Notes: generated by a model not told the origin, from the sequence alone. A DNA stretch of 64,000 nucleotides from Cepaea nemoralis (GCA_014155875.1 JACEFZ010005131.1:1-64000), one strand, 5' to 3'; numbered from the stretch's first letter, positions 33,621-44,595 are shown. Numbers and translations: made by a program.

Positions 33621-35150
33621 GTTAACTTTAACCAGACATTTTGTTTTGTACGTTTGTTATTTATCCATTATTACTTATTTAATAAGATATGACATTGATA
33701 TGGTTGTCTGTGCAAAACAAACAGACATAACAGTAAATAGCTAATCCATACATAATAATACCAAAATGAAAATCAAAAGGGAAAGATCAAGCACGAAATA
33801 TGAGCAACATTCCCCCCCCCCTCCTCTTCCCATCCAGTTAGATTAAATACAACAACTAGTGCACAAGAAGTGATTCAGTGATTCAGTAACAACTGCCTAG
33901 AGCAGAAGAAGTAGAATTCAGTTCTGTTAGATTAGTGAGGATTGTCGTCACTCAACTCCGGATCTGTGGCTTCGTGGTCAGAAATAAGGATCACGTTTCT
34001 CGGCTAGTGTGAGAGGCGGCGTGAGTAAAGAACAGTGTGGAGCATATCAAATAACAAGCTCCGGTACAAGAATTGTAGATCGGGGCTGCTATTGCAGCAA
34101 TGAGATGGCTTACCCCTGCTTCACGTATAATCCTAGTTATTGTCGCTGACTATCAGCTAACGTTTTGGAAAGTTTAGCGTGGGTGGGTGTGGCATGATTG
34201 GCTGATATTTGTAGGGGACTGAAACCTTTAGGAATATGAGTGAATCTATATGACCAAGCCATGCTGGGGTGCTGCAAAAACAAGAGAGCTAATATGCTAC
34301 CCTCATCATAATATATTATTGGTACCTTAAACATGGACAGAGGGTATATTCTTCTTTTTTCTGCTTATTAGATGGTGACACGCTTCTAGGTGAACATTTT
34401 CTTTTACGACTGTTTTTTGTACGGAAACGAGCCTGGAATTGATAGTAATGGATGCAGACGAGGAACGTTCCAACGTGTAGCTAATAAAATCACAACATGG
34501 ACAATACAGATACATGGCCTTCGACTTCTCCTGAAATAGACCGAGCACTTATGAATTTGTCTCGACTAAGTGACGTCGATTCGTTATCATAAATACTAAA
34601 TCATTCACCTCTCTTACCTTTCCTCTGGGGTAAACTAGGGAGACCGTGAGAGGGATCATGCTGTGTGGGCTAATCATGGTCTCTGCAATTCAGCCCAGGC
34701 TTTGCGCTATAGATGGGTATAACTCCATCCCTGGTCCCCGTTTGGGTTGTAATTATTTTGCCTTTTTGAAAAGCAAAATGTGACAAACTATCGTCTGTCA
34801 ATACGGCAATGTGCCAGTAGTGACCCCTCTGAGATGGCCGTCGATGCCCCGATCTCAGCCGCAACAAATCTGTCAGGATACAGTGACTATGTCGATTCTA
34901 CATTGACAAACTAAATCAGAAATTTATCGATATCCCTCTAGTTGAACAACCTCAGTAAATTGGTTCTCACAAGGCGTGTGTAGACTCGATATTTAAACGG
35001 TTGCTCTCGTGTGTGACAATGAGCAAACAGGTTGGAAAACATCTGATGGCTGTGGAAATGTAATTTCTGAGTAAAATGCAAAGAATACCATGGACAGACA
35101 GACATACCAATGACCAAGTCTCTTTAAAAAAAAAAAATTTTTTAAGTGAA
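33621..35150. other. No gene recognised
   Basis: AT-rich sequence with a short C10 tract near 33,810. Only frames below about 75 codons, none resembling a known family. I see no splice-compatible gene structure I would defend. Confidence 0.5.
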
Positions 35151-35154
35151 CATC

Positions 35155-35401
35155 GTACATTGATTAGAGAAATTAGACGTAGTCACAATTGTTTTTGTCA
35201 CGTTATGAGAAGAAATAAATTGGAGAACTTGGTGACCACTGGCAAGATCGATAGGAAGAGAACAAAGGGAAGGCAGAGAAGTAAATACCTGGATAGCTTG
35301 GCCACGCGGGATGGTCGAGACATGAACACTGATCTGATTCACGACTCTGTTGATCGATTGATATGGCGAAACATGACCGCCCACGCTTATCTTCGTGGCA
35401 T

Positions 35402-35442
<41 letters not shown>

Positions 35443-35443
35443 A

Positions 35444-35484
<41 letters not shown>

Positions 35485-35503
35485 AATGATGATGATGATA
35501 TGA
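35155..35503 (+). pseudogene. RTE-like LINE 3' end with ATG-repeat tail (copy 1)
   Basis: The conceptual translation contains CFCHVMRRNKLENLVTTGKI then a basic RTKGRQRSKYLDSLATRDGR segment. This is the C-terminal tail of RTE-type endonuclease-reverse transcriptases (FGH-x-RR-x-LENLVTTGKIEGKR). The coding part ends at about 35,405 and runs directly into a GATGAT tract to 35,503, matching the habit of RTE elements to end in short tandem repeats. It is strongly 5'-truncated. Related 3' ends lie at 55,845, 59,690 and 60,345, and on the minus strand at 41,755. Confidence 0.75.
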
Positions 35504-35514
35504 TGATCTTGTGT

Positions 35515-35765
35515 GTAGCTTAGGATTAGTTAGTTGCATATCCATTACAGTACGTCGCAGTCAACCAAGCATTTTGTGTGATATCTTTGCAAGTTTACGA
35601 TCAGTATTTTGTCATTGTTTTCTGAACGGCCGGAATTCATACCATGTTATTAAATGCCCAAAGCACGGCGGTCTGCTGCCAAATCACCCGCAGCTGTGTT
35701 TCGAACGCGGTATGCGGGATTATGAATTATGTAACCCATTCGCCAAAGAGCAGACTTAGGGATTA
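35515..35765 (+). repeat. Dispersed repeat family A, copy 3
   Basis: TCCATTACAGTACGTCGCAG .. CAAGTTTACGATCAGTATTT .. TCATTGTTTTCTGAACGGCC, then a segment shared with 59,965-60,190 (GGCGGT..CTGCCAA..CCGCAGCTGT.TTTCGAA). It directly follows an RTE microsatellite tail, as does the copy at 59,965. Confidence 0.65.
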
Positions 35766-35769
35766 GTGA

Positions 35770-36670
35770 AACAATTGTCGCACGTCCCCGACACACCGAG
35801 TCTGGGATTCTACAATAGATGCGGGAGATTTGGAAGCAGGTCGTTTTTTGCGTTAATTTCGATGGTATGAGCCATGGCCGTTCAGAAAACAAAGGTACAC
35901 TGTTGAAAATAAAATTGACTAGTAAACAGTCAATGAATATTGGAGTTTACTTACAACGACCTGTAAAGGACATGCAACTAACTTTATTTAAACGGTTAAT
36001 GATGTCACTATAAAGTTAAAACAATATTTTCAAGCAATTCAATCTCCTCTCAAGATCATGTGATGGCGAATGTTTAAAAACTGCTAACACAACCAACTTA
36101 TTTTTAGAAGAGTTTGGTAATCCCGAATTTCCTGTGGGAGACTACTTCCGGTTATTTTTCAAAATGGAGGTGTTTTCATTTGCTGCCGTTTGAAAAACGT
36201 TGAAATTATTATTTCAAAAGGATAATTGTATCATTTGAACTGCATTAAGTGAATTCACATAGCGAACTTGTGATATGGGAGGTGGGAGAAGCTGATTTTA
36301 GTGACGTTGTAAGAGATACAAATTTACGATAATATTATGTAAATTCATTAAGTGAATGTCCAATGTCTCTTCAGAGCAATTCATACAATAACCACGCTGA
36401 AAATGCATAAATAAAGGAAAATACAAAAGCAACAATACTGAGGCTAGGAAAATGTTACATTCAAATGGGAGGAAGCCATTAGGCACAGAATGCTTAAATA
36501 GCTGATACTGGTATTGAGGAGTCCTTTGATACAGATCAGGTGACCCACTCAGTGCAGATTGGACAATAAAAAGATGGCTCTAGCAACGTATGCTAAATGA
36601 GTCTTTTTGGCGTGTGAAATAATCATTTACTTACCTGGCAACACGCCTCGGTTTCAATATTAGCTGGTGG
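35770..36670. other. No gene recognised
   Basis: AT-rich. Short frames only, and no family recognised on either strand. Confidence 0.5.
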
Positions 36671-36675
36671 ATGTT

Positions 36676-36799
36676 GCTTCTTCTTCTTCTTCTTCTTCTT
36701 CTTCTTCTTCTTCTTCTGCTTCTTCTGCTTCTTCTGCTTCTTCTTCTTCTTCTTCTTCTTCTTCTTCTTCTTCTTCTTCTTCTTCTCTCTTCTTCTTCT

Positions 36800-36834
<35 letters not shown>

Positions 36835-36836
36835 TG
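36676..36836 (+). repeat. TTC/GAA microsatellite (~160 bp)
   Basis: Nearly pure CTT/TTC trinucleotides with occasional CTG or CTC interruptions. The homopurine-homopyrimidine mirror composition can form triplex DNA. It yields poly-Ser, poly-Leu, poly-Phe or poly-Lys frames that I reject as genes. Confidence 0.95.
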
Positions 36837-36989
36837 CTGTCCTTGTTATTCTGTGGTATTACCCTATCTATTAAAATAGATCTACATGGAGACTTGCCGT
36901 TGTCCTTCACATATTTGTATCCATATATAACCACTGGCAGCCAGTGTGTTCACGATGCATTGTACTCCGTTAACAATCACACACAGTTC

Positions 36990-37225
36990 AGCGTGGCCGA
37001 ATGGGTAAGAACGCGTGTTCTTAAACATCCGGTGTGCTGATGCAGAGGTAAGGGGTTCAACCCCTACACCGGACAGTTGGACTAAAATATTCACCTTTCG
37101 TCCTTGACTTAGGAACGTTAATTACAAGTACCTCTGAAATCGGAGTGGGTTCACCTGATGGCAATGAACACTGTTAATAGGTAAAGCTAATCCACACGCA
37201 AAATTCAGTCCAGCAATACCAAAAG
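36990..37225 (+). mobile_element. tRNA-derived SINE, class-II tRNA head (family B)
   Basis: A-box TGGCCGAATGG near 36,996 and B-box GGTTCAACCCC near 37,057 fit pol III internal promoters, with an extra-arm-length spacing like a Leu/Ser-type tRNA. The downstream body (AATTACAAGTACCTCTGAAA .. GGTTCACCTGATG .. CAGTCCAGCA) matches 38,676-38,800, so this is a SINE rather than a tRNA gene. Confidence 0.75.
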
Positions 37226-37570
37226 TAGTGTGTATGGACTACGCTTGAGTTCAACGTGGGCGAGCTCCAAATATCAAACAAACAATCACATGTAATAAAA
37301 ATCACAGTATCTCTCGTATTATTTAACAGTAAAACCGTTCTAATTCTCCTTGCTCGTCTGTCCATTTGTCACGTGGTCCAGTCCTCATTGTTCCCAAACC
37401 TCACCTGGGGTCCTAGGTTGACCTACTCTAAAATGAGTACTTGGATATATTATGGGTAGTAAAGACGGCCGTTATGATAATGGCAACATCGAGTGCGATT
37501 GATTTATAAAAGTGTAGTGCTAGCAACCTACAACCAAATAAAGGTGTTTAAAAGACAAGGCTTAATTGCA
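37226..37570. other. No gene recognised
   Basis: AT-rich sequence between two SINEs. No recognisable coding or repeat signal beyond short frames. Confidence 0.45.
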
Positions 37571-37574
37571 CCTG

Positions 37575-37790
37575 TTTTATTCCATATGGCTCGGTCTCTT
37601 TCCACAGGGCGGCCTGTTGAAAGCAACGCACAAAGCACGAACTCCGTTTCTCCAGCGACGAATCCCCCAGGAGTCTCAGACTAAAGTGCACTCGTGAACC
37701 GACTGAAGTAAGTGGGAATCGAATCCACAACCGTCGTAGCTCGAGGCAGCAGGTGTTTCCACTTGGCCACGGAGACTCCCAACTAACATA
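37575..37790 (-). mobile_element. tRNA-derived SINE (family C)
   Basis: Minus strand: A-box TGGCCAAGTGG and B-box GGATTCGATTCC, then a body ending in GGAGTTCGTGCTTTGTGCG and GAGACCGAGCCATATGG. The body matches 40,965-41,180 and 63,535-63,740. Confidence 0.8.
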
Positions 37791-37799
37791 CAACCAATA

Positions 37800-38670
37800 A
37801 GGCATCATAGCCTGGGAAAGGGTGATTTAGGTTTACTTACCTTTACTAATAGCAGCAATAACTTTTCCAAGAATATGAAGATGCACAGAATATATGCAAC
37901 TTTTCCCGGCATATCATTGTACAGAAAACGTCTTGCTGCTTTTTAGTAATCCTTGGAATTTACTGAAACTGTTGTCTCTGGTTATGATATCTGTACAATC
38001 ACCACTAAATAAATCTATCACAGAGCTAGTACCTTACTTCACATCTAATACATTACAATGTAAACGACATACCAAACACAGTGGCGTAATGCGCTCATTG
38101 TATTAGCATTTCGCGTGAGCTAACAAATAATGACAAAATAGACTGCCTGTAAATATCAGTATTACAGTAGGGTGGCTTTATTTCACACGTCAACAAGACT
38201 TAATGAATGTGCCGTGTCGGTCAGCCCCACTGACTGTTTGCGGTAATAAGAGTAGCGCAGCAGCTGGTTCGTGTCGATACGTTGAGCGGGCAACAACATT
38301 CTGTTGCATCTTTAGAGCATTCGATGAAAGCAGGGCCTCCCTCCGCTGTTGTGAGACATTCAAGTAGGCGAACAACATTCAGTGCATTTGTGGGTATGGT
38401 GTGTGAACAAAGTTTATTATTGTCGTGTGTATGTGTATCAGCAGCATGTGTCACTTTGGGCGGCGCAGGTGACCTTGTCCGTCAACAACCACCGTTTTTC
38501 TGTGTTAGGATACGTTCAACCGTGATGCGTTTTTAATGCCAGCCTGACAACCCATACAATATTCGCTCTCTCTGTCGAGCTATGTCTCTGATATTCAGAA
38601 TCTTTCCAGTTATCACCGCCTTTCCCAAATCCTATTTTCTGATAACTGGATCTACAAGCATAATGATCCA
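37800..38670. other. No gene recognised
   Basis: Short frames on both strands (up to about 84 codons at 38,282-38,536), none resembling a family I know. Treated as intergenic. Confidence 0.45.
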
Positions 38671-38675
38671 ATTCT

Positions 38676-38800
38676 TGACATTGGGACGTAAATTACAAGT
38701 ATCTTAGAAGCCTGGGAGGGTTCGCCTGATGTCGAGAGACATTGGTATTAGGAAAATCTAAGCCCCATGCAAAATCAGTCCAGCGCATTTAGCAGCAGTA
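38676..38800 (+). mobile_element. SINE family B body, 5' truncated
   Basis: Shares ACGTAAATTACAAGTA .. GGGTTCGCCTGATG .. GCAAAATCAGTCCAGCG with 37,108-37,215. The tRNA-like head is missing. Confidence 0.7.
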
Positions 38801-38934
38801 GCAGTCACTTACAGAATTAACATGTGTGTGGACGACGTTCGGGGTTAAAGCGAGGGAAAGCAACAACAAAAAAACATGATTTTAATAATGGAAAACAATG
38901 TTTTCCCGTAGACAATTTTAACAACGAGGATATT

Positions 38935-39175
38935 TCACTGCATCTCGTCAGGTACATACTGTAAAAATCACACAACATAAACTAAAGTGATTAGATAAAT
39001 CCTTCAAGCTGAAATATCCAACAGTGAAGTGATTAGATGGATTACTCAAGCTGAAGTGTAAAATAGTGGTACAGGATACTCGATTGAGATATTTCAGCTT
39101 GAGGGATTTATATAATAACTGTAGTTTATGTTGTGTGATTTCTACAGCATGTACATGACGACATGCAGCGAAATA
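38935..39175. mobile_element. Foldback element or MITE with ~87-bp inverted repeats
   Basis: 38,935-39,022 (CACTGCATCTCGTCAGGTAC .. TTCAAGCTGAAATATCC) is the approximate reverse complement of 39,084-39,172, separated by about 60 bp. The outer edges read TTTCACTGC and GCGAAATA. The inverted repeats are imperfect and there is no transposase inside. The bases just outside (GCGAAATATGCCAGACAATA) recur at about 55,805. Confidence 0.75.
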
Positions 39176-39299
39176 TGCCAGACAATAAATCGTGCAATCT
39201 ATTGTTTGTGTCTTCGTTATTCACATATTAATAATAATTGTCTTGACTTGTTGTGTATAACAATTGATCAGTGAGAAGTTGCTTACTGTACTAGCTGAA

Positions 39300-39303
<4 letters not shown>

Positions 39304-39372
<69 letters not shown>

Positions 39373-39405
39373 ACACACACACACACACGCGCGCGTGCGT
39401 GTGTG

Positions 39406-39488
<83 letters not shown>
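39304..39488 (+). repeat. Compound microsatellite (CT)n(CA)n(CG)n(GT)n(TA)n
   Basis: About 70 bp of CT, then short CA, GCGC and GTGT runs, then about 78 bp of TA. The two dinucleotide blocks produce artefact frames of alternating Leu-Ser and Ile-Tyr. Confidence 0.97.
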
Positions 39489-39489
<1 letters not shown>

Positions 39490-39955
39490 CTATATATAAT
39501 GCAATGTCAGTCTGTCTGTCTGTATGTTATTTATTCGTTCGCGAACGGTCCATCCGATTGAGATGAAATTTTCTACACGTCTTCTTCTCATTCGGTGCTG
39601 CCAACTGTCATAGTTTGTTAGTTTACAAACAGCTATTTACGTAATAAAATTTAATTTTGTAATTTACATTATAATTTATATATAGCGAGGGGACTTAACT
39701 TAAGAAAAGTTATATCAAGGGGACATAACTTTTAGTAGCATTACTATATATTTTATATATAATTGTTGCATTGTTATCAAAGCTTTATAAAATGTTTGTC
39801 TACAGTTATTTACAGGCATATACGTTATAATATATAATGATAAAATCTTTAAGGCATTTTTAAAGTTTTCATAAAAATAATGCACCTATTTTAAATACGT
39901 GAAAATGTTCTAACTCATCTTTTTATTTTTCTTCGACATCTATACAGTCATCCCA
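39489..39955. other. No gene recognised; AT-rich sequence after the microsatellite
   Basis: Contains CTGTCTGTCTGT followed by a segment ending in GATGAAATTTTCTACACG. Microsatellite-linked sequence of this type is often a dispersed repeat in invertebrates, but I cannot name it. Confidence 0.4.
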
Positions 39956-39962
39956 GCATTTA

Positions 39963-40898
39963 TTGGGTTTTCCAAATATCACACAGACTCGACGCGCTAT
40001 CGAGATCAAGTCGCCTTATCGGTTAACGCAGAGAATGCCTCGCGTTAAAAATGCCGCGCAGAGACATGCGCTATATACAGCCGGGAAGAAGAAGGTAGAG
40101 GCGAGGAAGGCCGCTATGACTGCTGACGCTATATCTACGAACAGCAGTCCGGCTCCTACACCAGCTGAAGCCGTCCCAGTTGATTAAGAAACCACAACCC
40201 AAGCCAGCAGCAGCCGGGAAGTACCAACCAGCTCCAAGACGATGCAGCACAATCTAACAGTGACCTCCACACAGGAGGAAACAACAGCAACATCTGAGGA
40301 CTTCACCGGCAGAATACTGCTCAAACAAACAAGCGAGGGTGAAGCTAAACTGTCGGCGCTACCAACGGACAAGATAATCAGTCTGTTGGAAAATGAGCTG
40401 GGTAGACACAGCATCAACCAGCTGCGCAAGACACAAGAGGGAGTAGTGGTCTAACTCAACAAAAACCAAAAGACCACAGCACTGATACAGAAGATCGCAC
40501 GAGATGAGAAAGCCGACATCAAGCTTCACCACGGCATCTTATTGGAAGCCAGCCGAAACAACATGATGAAACGATTGGTCATCAAACGAGTCAAGACCCA
40601 TTTCACCAACGACCAGATCAGGGCGATGCTGACACGGGAGAATCACAAGCTTAAGATCACCAGTGCCGAGAGGATCATCGGAAAGAACAACATCCCCTCT
40701 ACTGTCGTCGTAACATCAGAGGACGGACTGATCCCTCAGTACATCATATGGGACAAGAGAGAACACATTCCAGAGCACTACATACCGAGGGTGCTGCAGT
40801 GTTCTAAGTGCCAGAAATTCTGGCACACCCGTGCCTCTTGCAAGAGTGAGGTGGAGGTGTGTATATACTGCTCTGGACCCCAGAGCGACTCGCGCTAG
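39963..40898 (+). pseudogene. LINE ORF1 (Gag-like nucleic-acid-binding protein) with two in-frame stops
   Basis: One reading frame of about 312 codons is interrupted only by TAA at 40,185 and TAA at 40,452. It encodes the ORF1 protein that binds LINE RNA. The N-terminus is basic (GKKKVEARKAAM). The C-terminal half has a Gag-like fold region leading to HYIPRVLQCSKC and the zinc knuckle CSKCQKFWHTRASC (C-x2-C-x4-H-x4-C), with a second partial CxxC after it. This arrangement is typical of Jockey/I-type LINEs. No RT follows in phase. The homology ends near 40,898, shortly before a SINE, so the copy is 3'-truncated or frameshifted. It may belong to the same family as the I-like LINE at 42,567, but that is unproven. 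Confidence 0.75.
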
Positions 40899-40964
40899 AA
40901 TATCACAACGTCACCAATCGTAGACTATAGCTCCAGATTGTTGTGGTATTCTGGTGTAATAATT

Positions 40965-41180
40965 TGGGGATGGTCAAGCCTTTCGACTCGGGCTACGAAG
41001 GTTGCGGGCTCGATTCCGGGCCGCGTCCTTCGGTTCACGAGTGAAATTTTTCGGAGACTCCTGTGGGTCGTCGCTAGAGCTACGGAGTTCGTGCTTTGTG
41101 CGACGCTTTCTGCGCTGCGGATAGAGACCGAGCCATCTGGGATACAACCCGTTGTAATGAAGTAGACCCTGTCGCCTTTT
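40965..41180 (+). mobile_element. tRNA-derived SINE (family C)
   Basis: B-box GGCTCGATTCC near 41,007. The body GGAGTTCGTGCTTTGTGCGA then GAGACCGAGCCATCTGGGAT matches 37,575-37,790 and 63,535-63,740. The A-box region (TGGTCAAGCCT) is decayed. Confidence 0.8.
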
Positions 41181-41204
41181 AAGCGACTTTTCAATAATTT
41201 GGTC

Positions 41205-41445
41205 GCGTCTAGCGTGAGCCGCATGGTCAAGTGGTTACACACCCGCCTCACATGCCAGTGATCCGGAGTTCGATCCCAGGCCCAGTCAGAGACATGCACT
41301 ACTGACGAGCTCAAGCGAGAGCGGAACTCAAGTCTAGTGCTTCCAATCTGACGTGAATAAGGCCTTAAGATTCGAGCCGGAATACGATCAGCTTTGCTAG
41401 TAGTGGGTTGTGCTCAATCTTTAACCCTAAAATCCCGAAACAACC
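41205..41445 (+). mobile_element. tRNA-derived SINE head (family D)
   Basis: A-box TGGTCAAGTGG near 41,224 and B-box AGTTCGATCCC near 41,267 at tRNA-like spacing, but no convincing acceptor-stem pairing. The non-tRNA body has no second copy that I found. Confidence 0.6.
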
Positions 41446-41601
41446 AAATAAATGAATACGAGGATAGTGTTTCCTTCCACGTTATGTCACTCCCACAGAT
41501 TTGGTGGCATTCTCACATATCACTGTATACACAAATCAAAAGCAAAACAACACATTCCACATTTTGAGACGCATTGGGTATATGGTGCTAACCCCATACT
41601 A

Positions 41602-41665
41602 CAGGGTGTTTGTAAAGTCTCACTACACTTTGTATGTAGAACAAATTTGATGATGTCATCAATAA
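41602..41665 (+). repeat. Left terminal inverted repeat of the mariner-type shell
   Basis: CAGGGTGTTTGTAAAGTCTC at the outer end. The match to the reverse complement of 45,218-45,280 continues through CACTACACTTTGTA and AACAAATTTGATG. Confidence 0.85.
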
Positions 41666-41754
41666 ATGTGCTTAAAAATGCATTACATTAATTACAATAT
41701 TTGCTGCTGTGGTGTAATACTGTTTTGGGGGAGGCTGGAAAGTACCAATCAATA

Positions 41755-42566
41755 TCATAATCATCATCATCGCCATCATCATCATCCAGTGCCTTGCCGG
41801 CTGGCGTAGGGGATCATGCCTTTCACAAATTACGATCTCCGACGTCATGGAACAATTCGTGTATTGACGCCCTTCCGTGTCATGACCCAAGACTCAGTAA
41901 TCTTTTCACGCTGTCTTCCTCTATCTTTCTTTTCGCAAATCCTTCCGGTTGTCACAACATATTTCGGTTTTTTGTCTTCCCATAATGTGACCAAACAACG
42001 AGGACTACCTGTTTCTGATGTTTGTGATAAGTTGTCTTTGCGACTCAGCTCCCTTGCAAACATCCTGACTGCCCGTTTTGGCTGTCCAACTAATTTTCAG
42101 CATTCTTCTATAAAAAAAATTTTTTAAACAACCACATCTCCAAGGCTTCCATGGATTTTTTCGCCTGTGTTCTGATTGTCCAGGACTCGCAGCCGTATGT
42201 TCAAACAGGTTCTATGTAGCATGCAAGAAATCTTTTCCTGACTTTCAAGGACAGTGACTTATTGCACAAAACATTTTTCATTTGATAGAATGCAGTTTAT
42301 GCTTGTCCTATTCTGCTCTGTATCTCAGTGATGCATCTTCCATCTGATGTTATTCATGTGCCTAGATATCTGAATTTCTGCACTTGTCCCAAAATAACGT
42401 CATATACTGTAATTGCATATTTAGTCACAATATGTTTCTTTGATATCACCATGACTTCTGTCTTTCAATTATCCAAACTAAGGCCGATCCTTTCACTTTC
42501 TACAACCAATGTATCTAACATTTCCTGCAGATCGTTCTGACTTGTTGCTATCAAGACGGTGTTGTC
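41755..42566 (-). pseudogene. RTE-like LINE ORF2, 3' part (split by a LINE insertion)
   Basis: Minus-strand translation with frameshifts: immediately past the active site (LIATSQNDLQEML), then YLGTWITSDGRCITEIQSRI near 42,350, the ACYIEPVWTYGCESW segment near 42,220, and YVVTTGRI..KKDRGRQREKI near 41,930. This is the downstream half of RTE-type reverse transcriptase and its C-terminal tail. It ends in a CATCATCATC tract (41,755-41,788), an RTE-type microsatellite tail. The upstream half resumes at 44,596 beyond an inserted I-like LINE. Confidence 0.82.
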
Positions 42567-43700
42567 TTCAGGAATATCGAGTTATAACCATGTAGAATAC
42601 CATAGGCAAGCTGCTGGAGAAGTTAATTGCCAGGAAAATATCAAGCCAGCTAGAGAGGCAAGGTGTTTTCCCACCTACCCTGGGTGGGTACCGTCCAAAA
42701 AGAGAAACCTGGACCAATGCAGCAGTTTTTTTCCCATGATGTCTATGAAGGTTTCCACTCAGGCATTGAAACCTTTGCTGCAGCGATCGATCTTGAGGAC
42801 GCGTACAAAAGAGTACCAATGGAATTTTTAATGCTTCAGCTTCTTGAACTCAAAATAAGTCCATTCCTCCTGAGTTGGATCATAAGTCCATTCCTCCTTA
42901 GTTGGATTGCTGCAGCCCTCTTCCAACGGAAAGTAGTTTTTAGATGTGGCAGTTGGACTTCGGAACCAACAAAAATATACCCTGGCCTACCACAAGGATC
43001 ACCATTATTTCCGGTACTGTTCAACGCCTACACTGTGAGAATCACCAGCGAACAGATCACTGGACCTGGTAGGACATTGTCATGTGCCGACGATGTTTTA
43101 GTGCATTATCAGGGTAAGGATAGAGATCAGATTGCTGTGGAACTACAAACCGAACTCAATCGCATAAGTACTTGGTGTGATGAAGCTGGGGCAATGGTCA
43201 ACCCAACAAAGCTAACAGTGACTTGGTTCTCGTTGAATAATTATATTGTCAACACTCCAACACCAACTATAAAGCTGTGTTCAGAGACGGTGGAAATGAA
43301 TTACCTAGGGATACGGTTTGATCGAAGCCTTGCTTATAATGAGCACATAGACCAGGTGATAACAAAGGCCAAGCAGGGTTTGGCTGCGATGCGGGTGATG
43401 GCTGCAGTAAACTGTGAGCAGCGCCATCTATGTCTTCTGTACGAGGGGCTGGTCTTGTCTGTTTTTGAGTACGAGATGGCAATCCTGACTTTCTTTCAGC
43501 CGTAAGCAGATAAAAAGTATAGAAAGGATACAGAATGAAGCTATGCGCATTATTCTTGGATGTACAAGAGATACAGTATGCAGGGCGATGCGCTACCTTC
43601 TTGATTTTCCAACCATTGAAGACAGAATACAAGTTTGCAGAGCACGCGCCTACCTCAGGGTTAACGCAACACACGACATCCACTGCATAGTGAAATTATG
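42567..43700 (+). pseudogene. I-like LINE reverse transcriptase domain
   Basis: The RT copies LINE RNA at the chromosomal nick. Early palm (LLEKLIARKISSQLERQGVF) near 42,610; motif A AIDLEDAYKRVP near 42,790; motif B GLPQGSPLFPVLFNAYT near 42,985; active site CADDVLVH near 43,085; then MNYLGIRFDRSLAYNEHI near 43,300. The longest open block is 42,663-43,505. Frameshifts near 42,700 and 43,500 break it. A 27-bp in-frame tandem duplication near 42,857-42,911 doubles ISPFLLSWI between motifs A and B. The thumb-like region continues in another frame to about 43,680. Confidence 0.85.
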
Positions 43701-43911
43701 AAGGTGAAGGGCAGCAGGTTAAAAAGAGGAAGGTCGTGGATGGGTCAAGCCGAAGACATTTTCAACAGGTGTGTGAGTGGGTACAAGTGCCAACAGATTT
43801 TTGCACATCCTTTTCAGTTTGCATCCAACTAGATAGAAAATGCAGACAAGAAAATCCGGCTGCTGTGGACGCTGAAGTACAAGCGTTGATTTTCTAGAAT
43901 TCGCTAAACGG

Positions 43912-44566
43912 TGGTGCTGTCATCTACAGAGATGGGTCGGTCGTCCGACATGTGAGAAGCTCATGGACCTTTACGGCTCGAGCCGGAGGGAGAATTGTGA
44001 AGGAGGACTCTGGTGCTTTCACTGAGACCACAAGTAGCCTGACCATGGAAGTCATGGCAGTAAGTAAAGCAATAACATGGCTCGAGACACAGATATTTAC
44101 TAGGGCATATTTCCTTAGCGACTCAATGGGCATGATCGAGTGGGTAGAGGTGGGGTGGATCCGAAGAGAATGGTTGCTGTCTCTGGAGCGGTCTCGGCTG
44201 GCAAATATTAGTTTCATCTTCGTGCCAGGGCATGCGGGAGTACAAGGAAATGAGCGGGCTGACAAGCTCGCATGTGAGGCTACGGTGGAGGGCGGACGCG
44301 CCATGGACCAGGCTGACATTCTGTATGCTCTACGAGAAGTAAGACTTTTGCGTGAACCAAGTGATGACTGTGAATCTACAACCATGGCCAGACTGCGAGA
44401 ACAACAAATTAAAAGAGGGGTGACCAAACAAGAACACTACGCAGGACGCCAAAGAATATTGATAAACCAACACAGAACTGGCGTCGTTAGCCGCTACACG
44501 CTGCGGGATTTGCTGAGTAGGGGATCCGAGCACTTATGGACTGAATGGTTCGATAAGCAATGAGGA
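43912..44566 (+). pseudogene. I-like LINE RNase H domain and C-terminus
   Basis: Encodes a ribonuclease H that removes LINE RNA from the RNA-DNA hybrid. VIYRDGSVVR (first catalytic Asp) is at about 43,918, SSLTMEVMAVSKAITWLE (Glu) at about 44,040, FLSDSMGMI (Asp) near 44,115, and VPGHAGVQGNERADKLA near 44,225. The C-terminal tail has RLREQQIKRGVTKQEHYAGR, which recurs at 62,820. Open from 43,952 to 44,563. It lies downstream of the RT in the same element but in a shifted frame. Confidence 0.85.
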
Positions 44567-44595
44567 TGATCTGTCGACTAACTAACTAACTAACT

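Larger units (their letters stand above)
42567..44595 (+). mobile_element. I-like LINE, 5'-truncated, with 14-bp target-site duplication
   Basis: Bounded by AAGACGGTGTTGTC at 42,553-42,566 and 44,596-44,609. It encodes the rest of an ORF2 from the start of the RT palm to the RNase H domain and ends in a CTAACTAACTAA tail (44,578-44,595). Tails of short tandem repeats and an RNase H domain are typical of the I superfamily. A second, shorter 3' end of the family is at 62,815-63,020. Confidence 0.88.

Noticed and set aside
36623..36934. Poly-Lys, poly-Ser and poly-Leu frames
   Set aside because: Pure translation of the TTC/GAA microsatellite.
38282..38536. 84-codon plus-strand frame as a possible small secreted protein
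   Set aside because: No convincing signal peptide start or family match, and the overlapping opposite-strand frames are of similar length.
39264..39566. Alternating Ser-Leu and Ile-Tyr frames
   Set aside because: Translation of CT and TA dinucleotide repeats.
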